From Papaver somniferum (Eukaryota; Streptophyta; Magnoliopsida; Ranunculales; Papaveraceae), in assembly GCF_003573695.1 (NCBI RefSeq), contig NC_039366.1:159902770-159966769 (forward strand): 64,000 nt of DNA. Direction: 5' to 3'. The first letter of the stretch is position 1, and each line of letters opens with the position of its first letter. The notes under the pieces were generated by a model, which ran no database searches, was not told where the DNA came from, and worked only from the letters and a program-made list of their open reading frames with translations. The translations under genes were made by a program, and so were the position numbers. This document shows, in pieces, positions 45,221 to 58,032 of this stretch.

Positions 45221-45706
45221 GTTCTTAAAAGAACTGCTCATGAGAGTTTTGTTGAGCTTTGCTTCAAACTGTCGCCCCTATTTTGTCAAGTCAAAATATG
45301 TAAAAACAAACGTGCCCTTATCTGCACACGTACGGTTCACGTACTACGTGCCTGAACCATGTTCCAGAACTGATTGATCCCAGTACCGGAATTAGTTTTA
45401 CCAGTTCCGGAACTGTTCGGTCGGTTGCACATAAAAAGAGAGAAAGAATTCTTGTTTTTTTCACCTTCGTCTTCTCTGTGTCAATTCATGAACAAAAGAG
45501 AAATACTCTGGTTCACAAACTCTTCATCATCTTCTCTTGTTTCTTAACCAATTTTTGTTTGGTCTTTATCTTTGAACTCAATAGAAGATTTGGCACATTG
45601 GGTCAAGAACCTTTTCAGTCTAGTCATCGTTTTGGAACTCCACCATCAACAACAGTTCTTGGACCAAGTAAGTAGTTCATTCTCTTTGTTGTGTTTTTTC
45701 TCAAAA

Positions 45707-46418
45707 ATGGCTTCTAGGAAAAGGTTAAGTCGTGGTGAAAGTTTGGATACTCATCCCAATTTTACTAGTAGAAGGATTGATAGTGATAATGAGTTTCATG
45801 ATTAAGAAATTGGTATAGACGTTCTACAACCCTTTTATGATCTTGTTCTTCAAATTAGCTTTACTAGTCTTCTTGCTAGGGATAAATATGTCAAGTTTCT
45901 TAAAGGAAATTTCTTCATAGAAAGGGTTTATGATCGTACCATTAAAGAACCTGAGTTTCACCAGTTCATGAACCAACATGAATGGGGATATATTCATGAT
46001 GGTCTTGGGGCGTCATATCCTGAAATGACTTGTCAGTTTTATGCTAACCTGCATGCTGCCAACAAAATCAGTTGTTGTTTCAAGACAATGGTTGGTGGGA
46101 TATCGTTTGAGGTAAATCGTGGAGTGATTGCATACTTGTGGAACCATTGCAGAAATGGTTTGTTATCTTATCTCTGGTGAAGAAATTGATTTATGTGGCC
46201 TGATTATTCGTCAAATGATTCATATGGTTTCACAGAAAAAGTATCTTGGGTTTTCATGTCTCATCAGCCGAATTTGCAGTCAATTTAAGGTTCATCATAT
46301 TGGTACCTGCACTGGTCATGCTACTCCTCTATCCCAGACAGACATCAACAAGATGAAGAGACCGATCATTTTTGAAGGCAATCTTCTTAATGAAAGAATT
46401 GAGTGCTTACAGGAATAA
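45707..46418 (+). pseudogene. Captured ORF, putative plant transposon protein type, element E unit 2
   Basis: Copy of 40075-40759 with the same TAA (45803-45805) and the same frameshift, plus a few substitutions (for example S-to-W at GVIAYLWNH). Shared lesions mean the ORF was already dead before the tandem formed. Near 46316 it lacks small indels of unit 1, so its last frame runs on to 46418. Confidence 0.6.
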
Positions 46419-47740
46419 TTGAGCTATGTGTTGGGAATTCATCCTGAACTAACCGAACCTGTGTTCAAGATTGCTGAGAAATATAATCGCAATCAAACTT
46501 AGTTTCTTCATTTTGTTTTAGTTCTTGTTAAACTTCTATTGTTGGATGTTATTCTAAAAGTTGTAATAACTTTATGTTTAGCCTTGGATGGTTACTTTTA
46601 AATTAAAATTGCTAAAAGTATTGCATCCATGAGAAGTTTAACATAAGTCAAAAGTTAAGTCTGTCGTATATCGATATGCAAGTATTGATAAAAGATTGAA
46701 TGAACTTTTGACAAACAAAAGTTAAGCCTTTTATGTTGTTATGCAAATATTGACGGAAGAAAGGATGAGATTTTGTTTACAAAGACTAAGTCTATTATAT
46801 GTCACTGTGCAAACAGTAATGAAAGATAGAATGAATCTTTGTTTATTCCGCAGTATTGATCTTCCTTGATCCATATTTCTTATGTATATACTGTGTGGCT
46901 CCGTAAGTTCTCTTATGTTGAGCATTTCCGTTTAAATTAATCATGGATTCTCTTGTGGTTAATTTAATTGAGTATTTTGGACACAAATTCATGTTCTTGT
47001 GATTTGTAATGTCCAAAGAAATCCTTCTTTTCTTGTGAAAATAAGGTCGCTCTTGTTGTTCTTTCGGGAATGACATTTTATGGGGGAGAGTTCTTAATTG
47101 AAATTGTGCTTAGTTGCCAAATCTTTGTGTGGCGGCTGTGGAATATTATAGGGGTTATCTTGTATCTTTATAAACTCCTTGATGAATGCATTTAGTTTCG
47201 TCTATATGATTGCATCTAAAAAGTTGATGTGTGCTTGTTTTTGGTCATGAAGTGTCTCTATTAAAATTTCATTAGGATCCCACTAGTTTTCGTACCTTTG
47301 CCAATTTTATTGACAAAAAGGGGGTGAATTAATGTTTAGTTCACACTAAAAATACATATGGTTCTCGGATCATTATCTAAGGGGGGTGGTTTTCATGTGA
47401 GATGAAGTATTGACTAAGGGGGAGTGATACATATCACCATAGTATTGTTGTCAAAGTTGAGATACAATTGAACTTTGTTGTTGTATAATAATACTATGAC
47501 ACTGTGTAACAATGATTGAGAGCTTTTGTTTTCTCATTGTTATGGATACGAATCTTCAACAACGATGACGCTGATTTGAATATCTTTGGAATCATTAGAG
47601 TACTTGGAAGTGACGAAGATGTCGAGTAATGTTGAACAACCAAGGAGATCATGCATGTGGAAGAGAAGCTGCGAAGTTTATTTATTTTGTATTCCATATG
47701 TATTAATAGTTTTGTCACTAAAATTGACAAAGGGGGAGAT

Positions 47741-49347
47741 TGTTAGAGCACTTCTCAGTCGAACTCGCAACGTTGCTATCTCAAGCGTGTTTGTCAAGTT
47801 TAGTTGCCAGAACTATAAGTCTTGATTTCTAGTTTACTTATAGCTAAGTCTCAGACTAGGATATAAAGTGTAGTCAAGCTCTAGACTCCACGGCGTTCAT
47901 CATGCAAAGAAGAAGAACTACTCAAGGAACTGGTGGAACTTCATTGACTAAAAGGTATGTGGAGAGTTGAACTTATCTATCACTCAAAAGTCTATCTACT
48001 CTATCTCCTATCTTGAGACAAAAGTCGTATTTCTATATAGACTTCGATTATACACATTTGCTATTTCGAGCCGAGTTTATCTCGTTTATTTATTTCTCGA
48101 AATATGTGTTGGTAAGCTTTCGCTTTGGCCAAGTTCATCTTTACAAGTGAAGAAAGTCATGTTGATTATTTCAATATCTTGAAAATCGCTTTGATGAAAA
48201 ATAGTGTGTGAATAACCTCTATTTAAAATCCTCTAAGAATGTTTCAATGATTGAAATGAGGATTTAGAATATATAACCTTGAATGGATATAAACATTGTA
48301 TGTGAAGCTAGACCCTGAAGGTTAACAACTTGAAGACTTCATTAGGATTGTGAAGCTAGACCCAACTATTTTCTCTGTAGTTGCGTGATATGCTCTTGTT
48401 GTTTCTATAGTGATTGAGTGAAATCGTAAGATTGTCTTGAGATTAATTTCTCCGATAGGCAAGATAGAAAAGTAGTCACAAACATATTCGTCTCATCGTT
48501 TGCAATTCTACAATATCTTGTTTCGCTAGTCGATTATGATTATTATGAGGTGATTGATATTTTTAGGCTGTTCTTCGGGAATATAAGTCTAGTATATCAA
48601 TTGGTTCCTGTTCACCTTGATTTATCAAAAGACGGAACAAAACTCGTAGGTATTTCTATGGGAGACAGATTTATCTATTACTGTAGACTTTTTTGTGTAA
48701 TACAGATTTGTTTATTAAAGTCTTCGACTTTGGGTCGTAACAACTCTTAGTTGTGGGTGAGATCAACTAAGGGAATCAAGTGCGTAGTATCCTGCTGAGA
48801 TCAGAGACGTAAGGAGCGCAGTTGTACCTTGGATCAGTGTGAGATTGATTGGGGTTCAACTACAGTCCAGACCGAAGTTATCTTATAGTAGGCTAGTGTT
48901 TATAGCGGCTTAATACAGTGTGTGTTCAATCTGGACTAAGTCCCGGGGTTTTTCTGCATTTGCGGTTTCCTCGTTAACAAAACTTCTGGTGTTTGTGTTA
49001 TTTCTTTTCCGCATTATATTTTGTTATATAATTGAAATATCACAGGTTATGCGTTGAATCGGTCAATTGGGAAATCCAACCTTTGGTTATTGATTGAAAT
49101 TGATTGATCCTTGAACATTGGTCTTTGGTTCCAATCAAGTTAATTTCTCTTGTATTAAATTAGACCCGCAGATTGCTATTTGCTTAAGTAAGTATTGAAT
49201 CGAGAAATTGAGATATAACTCCTTGATATACTTTTCTTAAGATTGAGTCTGACTGTCTAGTTGATTCTCTTGAAAGTATAGTGGAGTTAGTCCATACAGA
49301 TTGCTAAGCGAAATATTGGGCGAGGTTGTTAGACCCCCACTTTTTCA
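47741..49347 (+). repeat. Third LTR of element E, internally deleted
   Basis: 1607 bp. The start is identical in form to the second LTR, but about 0.76 kb (equivalent of about 42671-43430) is missing at 48305, removing U3 motifs and the TATA box. Confidence 0.9.
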
Positions 49348-49617
49348 AATCCAACCTTTGGTTGTTGATTATAATGATTGACACTTGAACATTGGTCTTT
49401 GGTACCGTTCAAGTTGTTTCACATAATAATAAGGTTCGCGGATTTCTATCTGTTTGATTTGCTGATTACATTGTGAAACAAAGATACAACTCTTGGATAT
49501 ATTTCCATTGATTGAGTCTTACTGTCTAGCTGATTCTCTTGGAATTATATTGGAGTTTGTTCATAAAGATTGCTAAGCGAAATATTGGGTGTGGTTGTTA
49601 GACCTCCGCTTTTTCAT
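49348..49617 (+). repeat. LTR tail of a diverged family R/G-like element
   Basis: 270 bp, starting AATCCAACCTTTGG and ending CCTCCGCTTTTTCA. Homologous to the last 270 bp of the E LTR but closer to the LTR of element G (57272-57540, reverse complement), for example ACCGTTCAAGTTGTTTC. Confidence 0.8.
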
Positions 49618-49945
49618 AAGTCACTCAATCTCATATGAGCATATATTTTGCAAGAAGGAAATAAATTAAAATGGTTACTTTTATCATCTTAATGTACAAG
49701 AATTAGGTGCTACCATTGTAGACCGATATTTCTCTCAACGATTTATTTACGTTTTGCATATTTCTTTATCGTTGTATTTATCTTGAAAACCATCATGTAC
49801 ACGTTTCATAATTCGAATTAAACATTAATGAGTGCACAAAGTTGGACTCTAATCAATGTGTTCTTAATTATTTCATGGGTGCATAGGCTAAAAAGGCCCA
49901 ATATTTTTTTAGAAAAATAATATTAAATTACGTGGCTATGAGATC
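49618..49945. other. Unassigned AT-rich sequence
   Basis: No ORF, no repeat partner within the window. It continues at 55909 once the family S solo LTR is removed, so it is the older host DNA. Confidence 0.4.
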
Positions 49946-51177
49946 AATTGTGAAAAGGAGAGGGTACTAAGTACACCATGAATTTTCATAAACCTGTATG
50001 GACAAAACCTAATAAAACCACAAGTAAGTCAACTGTAAAGACCCTTGATCAAGATTGTATATAGAGTTTCTCTCTTTATCTTCCGCAATCAATATGTATA
50101 GACCAAAGGTTCATGTATATTGTGTACAAAGTTCTTTTGCGACTTCAAAAATCAATATCCAAGATCAATCTAGTATGTATCCCAATTGTACAAGATCCTA
50201 ACTCCAACACGCACGAGACTTAGAATCTATCTTTTAAGATATTAATTCAACAAGAACAAGTCTTGTAGCATCTCAATTAATAAGGGCTCAAAAAATATCT
50301 AGATTGATTACATACTACTTGTGATATTCCTATTATAAAGATAAATGACAGAATTCGATAAAGGAACTAACACAAGACACCATAGTTTTTTTAACGAGGG
50401 GAACTGTACTTGTTAAAAAACTCCGGGACCTAGTCCAGTTTGACACCACAGTGTATTAAACCGTTACAGACAGCAACCTACTATCAAACTTCGTACTGGA
50501 CTGTAATTGAGATCGAATTTACCCTCTAACCAATTTAGTTTCGTTCTCCCACGTACGTCTCTGAACCCAACATGGTTCTTTGCACTTGATTCCCTTAGTT
50601 GACGTCATTTACAACCAAGGAGTTGTTTCAGCCTCAGTAGAGACTTTTGATTTTATCTGCCTTTAATGAAAAGCATATTGATTTCCCTTTTGATATGTTT
50701 TAATTATGGTTTGGAAATATGTTTGTAGTAGACAAGTCTAGCAAACCTCACGGATACCTAACACTTACACTCTTATCAAAGAGAATCCTATTCACCACCA
50801 TCTCACAAGAACAATCCAAACAAATCAAAGAAGAGTTTACTTATCTATCTCGTGGGATCATAAAGTCTGAGATGAAGAGAACTTTGTGATTTATATCTAT
50901 CTTATTTCTGATCTGAAGTTTATGAACTTAAATAACCAGTAGAACAAGATCTGGATGCAAGTACTATCATGTAAATAGATAGTCTTGTAGATGGTGGATT
51001 TTCAACAAAGGTCAAAACCATAAAAATCATGATACTGCATGTTTCTGACACGACTTTCAGGCATGTGACGATTCATATTTTACGAGCCATGATGAATATA
51101 TTTCTCGAAAAGCCTCCACTAGCTAAGCGTTCGATACCTTGCAATTCATCATGACCTCTATGTAGAATAACATAATT

Positions 51178-51450
51178 GGGCGGTTCTCCGTATGATTGAG
51201 GACTTAACGCCTTCAGGACGTTGGTGATACTCAATGTTCCCTTATTACATGAGAGTGAACCACCTCTAAATAGAAGAACGATTGGGCGGTTCTCCGTAAG
51301 ATTGAGAGCAAAAACGACTTCAGGACGTCGGTGACACTCACTGTTCCCTGACTATATAGAGAGACCGTGTATAGATCCAGGCGGTTCTCCGTAAGATTGA
51401 GAGCAATAACGCCTTCAAGACTTCGGCAACGCTCCCTGTTTCCTGACTAT
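51178..51450 (+). repeat. Three-copy GGCGGTTCTCCGTA repeat
   Basis: Units at about 51179, 51275 and 51379 share GGCGGTTCTCCGTA(A/T)GATTGAG, an ACG(A/C)CTTCA(G/A)GAC block and a CACTCA/CTCCC-GTTCCC/TTTCC end. Unit spacing is about 100 bp; the middle one ends with a TGACTATATAG TATA-like box. Confidence 0.8.
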
Positions 51451-51529
51451 GCACCTTTCAGAACGGATATGACGCTTTAACTGGCTAATATTCTTTCTGC
51501 AATAGATTAATTCTACAGTGACTTTCACC

Positions 51530-51800
51530 ACTGAATTCCTAGAAGATAATCTATTTTATCTCATTACTCCGATTTCATGATCGAATCCATGACTAATCTC
51601 ATGGAATGGTAATAGATAATCTCATTACTCCGATTTCGTGATCGAATCCACGGCTGATCTCATGGAATGGTAATAAACAATTTTATTACTCTGATTCTGT
51701 AGTCGAATCCACGATCCTATGGGATGGTAATGCTTATTTTATTATTCCGAATCCATAATCGAATCCACGACTGATCTTATGGATTGATAATAAATAACTA
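51530..51800 (+). repeat. Four-copy ATTACTCCGATT / GGAATGGTAAT repeat
   Basis: Units of 60-80 bp, each with TATTACTC(C/T)GATT..., TCGAATCCA(C/T)GA and (T)CTCATGGAATGGTAAT, decaying toward the right. Confidence 0.75.
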
Positions 51801-52049
51801 CTCACTTTTATTACTCAGTTTCATGAACCATTCTCCACTGAATTTCATAAATTAGTAATAAACACTCAATAACCGGGCATCTGGACTATCACTGAGCAAG
51901 CCCCAAGAAAATGGTGCAAGTGTACTCAACAATGATGCACAAACGAGCACCCAAATGCACAAACGTGCGTTCAAAAATATGGACAAATGAGGAATCCTAC
52001 ACAAAAACACAAGAGAGAGAAAATAATAATTAAAAAATAAAAGAGGCGT

Positions 52050-52480
52050 CTAGGGAGGACCGGTCCCACCGGCCGGCCGGCCACACCGCCGTGGACGGTC
52101 CCCCACGCCTCTCACGTTATTTTTCCTATTTTTATTTCATCAAATTTCCTTGTTTGAGCAAAACTCACGGTTTCTCCATATTTTCACGGTTTCACGAAAA
52201 ATAATAAAATAAGGAAAGGTGTCACGGGAAAGGGCCACCTAGCCGTCCGTCCATGCCCTATCCGTGGCCGTCCCACACCTTGCAATCCTTATTTTTATTA
52301 TTCATAAACTCATGAAGACTCCTTCATTCAAGCAACTTTCCCGGATTGAGCAAAACTCAGGGTTTCTTCATATTTTCATGGTTTCATAAAAAATAATAAA
52401 ATAAGGAAAGGTGTGGAGGACCGGGCCACCTAGCCGTCCGGCCATGCCTATGGCCGGTCCCGCACCTTGCAATCCTTATT
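52050..52480 (+). repeat. Three GC-rich modules in family P solo LTR
   Basis: Cores at about 52055-52110, 52225-52280 and 52410-52465 with CCGGCCGGCC, GTCCGTCC or GTCCGGCC and a closing (C)GGTCCC(G)CAC. The spacer between the last two repeats TTTCAT...AATAATAAAATAAGGAAAGGTGT. Confidence 0.8.
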
Positions 52481-54710
52481 TCCATAATTATTATTTTCAT
52501 AAACTCATGAAAATTCCTCACTTGAGCAAAAATCATGGTTTCTTCATATTTTCTCAAATATTGCTAAAACCATGAAAAAGCCAAAAGTTAACATGGTCAC
52601 GTGACCGGATAAGCTATTCATAACAATACAAATATTAAAATATCCTCATTTTAATATTCACAAAATATTGATCAAATGAGCACACATGCTCATTTGAGCA
52701 AAAAGATCAAGAATTTCAGTCAAGACCAAACTCTTCTGAAAATCCAAAATATTGCTCAAACGCACATCAGAAAATACCGAAACTCTCAGGACTGAGACAC
52801 GGACATTGTGGTGACACAGGCATGCTTCCTTGACCGACCAAGGACGTCCCTAAGACTTGCAAGGATCCGGTCCCACACATTCTCATAATTTTGACCTAAT
52901 TTGCTCAATTGCTCAATTGGTTGGAAAGGGTCCAAACTCTTTCCAACCAACTTGGAATTTGCTCATACGACCATCCGATGGTCCCATGACCACCAAGTGC
53001 CGGTTTCATGACCTCTTGGTCGGTCCCTCACTTTTCCATAACTAGGTTTTATCACCTAATGTTCAATCGAGCACTATTTCAATAAATGATGAAACCGGCA
53101 TTTAAATCATCATTCTTTCACCAACTGGCCAACTAAGGACCCTGGTGCATGCTCACTCGAGCACTTGGGCGCCACATGGACGTCCATCATCCCATGTGGT
53201 CGGCCCCTCTATCACTCATGACCTATTTTCAGCGATTCATCAGATTGATCAAAAATTAGGGTTTCGAATAAGCGCTCCACAAATCATCATTCTGAGCAAG
53301 ATTCAAACACTAATGAATTTATGTTGATTCAACAATCAACAACTGCATTAATCATATAATATTTGGTAGTATACTAGTATTTTAATTAATATTTTATTGG
53401 GTCACGTTACCAATAAATAATTCTTTGAATTGAGCGATACTTGATCAATTGCCCAACTATCAATATTCAGTAATTCATCGAATTGAGCAATACTTGCCCA
53501 ATTGCTCGAATATTGATCCAACTATCAATATCCAGTAATTCGTCGAGCAATACTTGCTCAGTTGCTCGAATTTACAATATTCGAGCATTGTCTAACATGT
53601 TCCATTGAGAATTCGATCACTCATGCTCGATTCAACAAAACCTAGACTCATGTCTAAACAGTCAACAACTGAATAAATTAAATACATGTCTGTCATGCAG
53701 ACTCCACGATCCGTGAGACACCAATCATGTCACATGGGGGGATATCAATTAGGGTTTTGGTATGGCGGCCTACGGCACGTGGATTCATCCACTAAGAGAA
53801 ATGTGAGTAAAGTCGTGCAAACGGTTGAAGGAGTTAGCAAAGTAGTGGGTGAACGGTTAACCAAGTCTCCGCACGACCTGGAACTGGTTTCACCACGATT
53901 TCTCACTTCCCCACTCTTTCACTCAAGAAACCGTCACACTTACTGGGATCAATGTGTTCGTTATTCTGACAATATAAATAAGTCTCTGAATCCACGATTG
54001 AACGAAAACAATTTTTCGAGCAATCACTCTCAGAAATTCCATCAATCGACCAGAACTTATTCGAACTCAACATTCAGCAGTTCATCAGTTTTGCAGAAAC
54101 CTTCAATACATCCACAATCCTTGATCATCATTGATCCCACACAATTCTCAGCTTCCCTCCTACAGATCAACCCATCTCCCTCTTTGCGACCTAATTGACC
54201 CTGGAACGACCATTGACTTGGTTTAGGCCGGAGTCCTACAGATTGATCTCTCGAATCTAAGCACTCCCTTTGCAGCGCATCTGTATGAGGTTAAGCAGTT
54301 TGCTCGGTTGAGGAGTCTCGACAACACGCTCGACTCTCCACTTTCCTAAAAAACTAGCGAACCGTTTTTCCCCATCCACAAGTCTGACCGGGTTTCACGA
54401 ATCCTTAAGTAAATTCTTCAAATTCGTAACCTAATGCAATTCCGTAATGAAACCTAGGTTATAAAGGATTCCTCTAGCTTTACAACTAGGACACCAGACT
54501 TCCAGGGATTGAGAAATCCAACTGCAAAATTCTCTTTATTTATAGATGCGAAGGTTGCTTAGAATCCAAGCTAACACTTTCCCAATTTATATGAAATTCC
54601 AAGTTAGAAATTCATGTAAGCATGTGAAAAGATTTCCTTAAAATTACACATAAGAATATGCACTATGGTCCGGACAATAATGTAGCCGTGCACAATGATA
54701 GTTTTAAGTC

Positions 54711-54965
54711 CGTGAACGTCCAAGCAATAATGATGTTTGTAAACACTCAAGATTAAACAATAATACAAAATCCTGATAAGAAATTGTGAATAAAGTTGTC
54801 TTACAACTGTTTATGAGAGATGTAAGAAAAGTTTAGCGAACGTCCAAGCAATAATGGTGTTCGTAAACACTCACGACTAAACAATAATCCGCAAGCCCAA
54901 TAAGAAATTGTAAATAAAGTTGTCTTAGAAATATTTATGAGAGATGTAGCAAAAGTGTAAGGATA
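54711..54965 (-). repeat. 128-bp tandem duplication in family S LTR
   Basis: Two units (about 54711-54836 and 54837-54965) share GAACGTCCAAGCAATAATG, GTAAACACTCA and GAGAGATGTA. Confidence 0.8.
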
Positions 54966-55084
54966 CCTTAATTATTTATGTACAAAAATACTATGGATCC
55001 TTAGCAAATAGTGTCCTTTTTAAAAGTATACAAAGACATGTCAAAAGTGACATTTTATTTATACCGGGTTTACATACCTTGGAC

Positions 55085-55435
55085 AGTTCGTGAAATTTTG
55101 CCTTTGTCAAACACAAGGTATACATTCTGGGTATAATTACCTTTAGGCAGTTCGTGAACTTTTGCCTTTTACTAAAAAGTTATTATGTCGAAATTGACAT
55201 GGTATATACACTGGATCACATACCCTTGGCAGTTTGTGTACTTTGCCTTCAAATTTTCAAGGCTACGAAATTATGTATAAACAACATGGTATTTATACTA
55301 GGTACCCCAAGCAATTCGTGCACTTTTGCTCTCATATTCAAACTCAGAAACATTTTCAATAGTCATAGGTATACATACTAGGTACGTACACTCAAAACAG
55401 TTTCTGTACTATTTAAAAAAAGTTCGTGAACTATT
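55085..55435 (-). repeat. Degenerate 60-90-bp repeats in family S LTR
   Basis: Five units with (G)CAGTTCGTGAA(C)TTTTGCC or close variants at about 55086, 55149, 55220, 55307 and 55430, alternating with GGTATA(T)ACA(T/C)T blocks. Similar in idea to the CCGCGAAC repeats of family R. Confidence 0.65.
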
Positions 55436-55908
55436 TGCTTGGGATATTTTCTAAAGATCAATTTAGAAAAAAATAGTTTGTGAACAATAAATTATTCTAG
55501 ACTAAGATTGTTAGAGATCTGTGAACTTCCATTGGTCGAATCGTATTTCAAGAGCATATATAAGACAAGCTTGAACTCAAAATTTCTTTTTTACAATATT
55601 AAATCTACTAAAATCACACGATATAGTCTCATAAGATAGAATGACAGATGCAACGAGTAATAGGATATGCCAATCTTCATGTATCTAATTGTTTATGCAG
55701 TTCTCGTAAATGTCTCAGTTTGTTCTTCAGTCTTCAATCTTCCAGGGTATTCGGTGAAATCTGTTACTCAACTACCATTGTCTAATCCTAGTCTAAGACT
55801 TGAGTTTAGTAGACTAGAATCAAGATATACTTTTGTACATCTAACATGGATAACAAGCATGAGATAACAAAACTTGTGAGTTCGGTCAAGCGATGATCTA
55901 ACAAATTG

Positions 55909-57271
55909 TACTATTTAGCTTATAATAGCCATATCATTCTTCAAGATACAACTTCGATACCTATAAAAATATGTCTCTAATAAATTTCAAGTACTAATAT
56001 CTTTAGCCTATTTGAAATCCAATGATACCCTGACCTAAATCAAAAATATTTTATTTGTCAAACAAAACCAAGTACAAAAATTTAAGTACAATCTCAACTA
56101 TCCTGAAGATGAGCATAATTGAGGATGAATCATTAATGTACAATTTTCAACAAAAAAATTTCGAAACAAACCGCCTATATACAACTTCCTAAACACCGTT
56201 CCTCACATAACCTGTTTTCTGTAAGGTCCCATTATATTCAAATGAGACCAATTATTTCCTAAAGGGTTAATCATTATTCTCCATTAGGGTTTCACGGTTT
56301 TATAGAATTTTTTTTGGGTTGTTTGTCCATAACCATTGTTTCAACAATGAGGAAAGAATCAATTGCATGAATATTTTGACAAGATTAAAGATGAGTTTCG
56401 GACGTCGGATTTACATCCTTAGACAACGAGATTTTATGAATTCTATCAATTTTAGTTGGTTCTTCTGGTGCAACCCACGACCTGGGATATTTTTTGGCAT
56501 GTTTTTTTTTACATGATTTCCCATTTTTTAATTCTCACCCGAAATCACATGAGTAGAGAATTAAATTGAATTAGATCGATAGAAGAGTTGCAACAAACAT
56601 ATCTAATTACATGATTTATTTATTAGATATGGTTTAATGAATATATTTTCTTAGGTTTTAATAACAATTTGCAACAAAAAAATCCTTGTGATTTAGTATT
56701 CGTGTGTACAAATTGATGATCCTAAGTTGAGATTATAACAAAGTTTTTGGTCGTTGTTATTTTTGACAAATTTTAACCATAAGTACTCTTCATCCGATCT
56801 TTTTTCAACCTTTCAAGTTTATGTTGGTAATATGTACTGTGTTCTATCTTCATTAGATGTAAAATTGAATTGGGTCATGGATGAAAATTATTCCACTCTT
56901 TTACAAATATTAGTTTGAAAGAAATCAAACTTTTAAAGTTATATGTTCTTTGTTTTTTATACAATAATTTTTACAAGCCCTAAAAATTCCTTTATATTGA
57001 TAGCTTTAGTCCAGCATCAACAATTGTTCAATCTTAAATTTTACTGTTCATCCTCAAAATTTTATCAAAGATATGATGGTTTTAAGATAGAATTGTGAAA
57101 AGAAAACACATTAAACCGATAACCATGCCTTGAAAAAATGATTGAACACTAAAAAAGAATGAAGAGATTTAAAACCCAAGAAAAAGTTGGATGAAATTGG
57201 TAAAAGCAATAAGAGAAAAAATTATCGGCCCTCGAGTTCACCCAAAATATCTATACGAGTTTGACCCAAAT
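55909..57271. other. Unassigned AT-rich sequence
   Basis: No convincing ORF or repeat partner in the window. A 65-codon frame at 56319-56516 has no recognisable domain and I do not call it. Confidence 0.4.
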
Positions 57272-58032
57272 TGAAAAAGCGTAGGTCAAACAACCACACC
57301 CAATATTTCTTTAAGGCAATCTGTATGGACTAACTTCAATATATTTCCAAGAGAATCAACTAGACAGTCAGATTCAATCAGGGAAAATACATCCAAGAGT
57401 TATATATCTGTTTCTAAATGTAATCATCAAATCAAACAGATAGGAATCCGCAAACCTGATTATTATGAGAAACAACTTGAACGGTACCAAGACCAATGTT
57501 CAAGTGTCAACAATTTATATCAACAACCAAAGGTTGGATTATCTAATTGATTGAACATCGCACAACCTGTGATATTTCAATTATATAGAAAATATAATGC
57601 GGAAAATAAATAACACAGACACCAGAAGTTTTGTTAACGAGGAAACCGCAAATGCAGGAAAACCCCGGGACCTAGTCCAGATTTGAACACCACACTGTAT
57701 TAAGCCGCTACAGACTCTAGCCTACTACAAGTTAACTTCAGACTGGAATGTAGTTGAGCCCTAACCAATCTCACACTGATTAAGGTACAGTCGTGTTCCT
57801 TACTCCTTTGAATCCCAGCAGGACTCTACGTACTTGATTCCCTTAGCTGATCTCACCCACAACTAACAGTTGCTATGACCCAAAGTCGAAGACTTGATAA
57901 ACAAATCTGTCTCACACAAAAAAGTCTATTGAGTAGATAAATCTGTCTCCCACATAAATACCTACGAGTTTTTGTTCCCTCTTTTGATAAATCAAGGTGA
58001 ACATGAACCAATTGATACACCAGACTTATATC
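57272..58032 (-). repeat. Partial LTR of element G
   Basis: The 3' portion of an LTR in minus orientation, with the GTTAACGAGGAAACCGCAAATGCA and CCGGGACC blocks common to families Q and R. It breaks at ACTTATATCCC and joins internal sequence directly. Confidence 0.85.

Larger units (their letters stand above)
36634..49347 (+). mobile_element. Element E: family R tandem LTR-internal-LTR-internal-LTR array
   Basis: LTR 36634-38831 (5' end missing), internal 38832-42105, LTR 42106-44463, internal 44464-47740, LTR 47741-49347. The two internal regions are almost identical (3274 and 3277 bp), period 5635 bp. Primer sites (TGGTATCCGAGC at 38834-38845 and 44466-44477) and purine tracts (42093-42105, 47728-47740) are present in both. 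Shared middle LTR is the signature of unequal LTR recombination. No protease or polymerase is encoded, so the family is non-autonomous; superfamily cannot be proven, but the primer site and family resemblance favour Copia. Confidence 0.9.
50986..54380 (+). repeat. Family P solo LTR
   Basis: 3395 bp from TGTAGATGG to CCATCCACA, flanked by AGTCT on both sides (50981-50985 and 54381-54385). Diverged from the A and B LTRs: three GC modules rather than five, and extra U3 repeats (51178-51450 and 51530-51800). Confidence 0.93.
49951..55903 (-). repeat. Family S solo LTR, interrupted by a family P solo LTR
   Basis: Pieces 49951-50985 and 54386-55903 join to a 2.55-kb LTR from TGAAAAGGAGAGGG to CGATGATCTAACA (plus-strand reading). 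Flanks AATTG (49946-49950) and AATTG (55904-55908) are an exact 5-bp target duplication. Related in its ends to family Q, but distinct. It contains a 128-bp tandem duplication (54711-54965) and a run of CAGTTCGTGAA-type repeats (about 55085-55435). Confidence 0.9.

Noticed and set aside
51178..51800. Short repeats with regular spacing, CRISPR-like at first sight
   Set aside because: Units are diverged, lack unique spacers of constant size and lie in a plant LTR.
56319..56516. 65-codon frame in unassigned DNA
   Set aside because: No recognisable motif, no splice context and no second copy; expected by chance in 1.3 kb of sequence.
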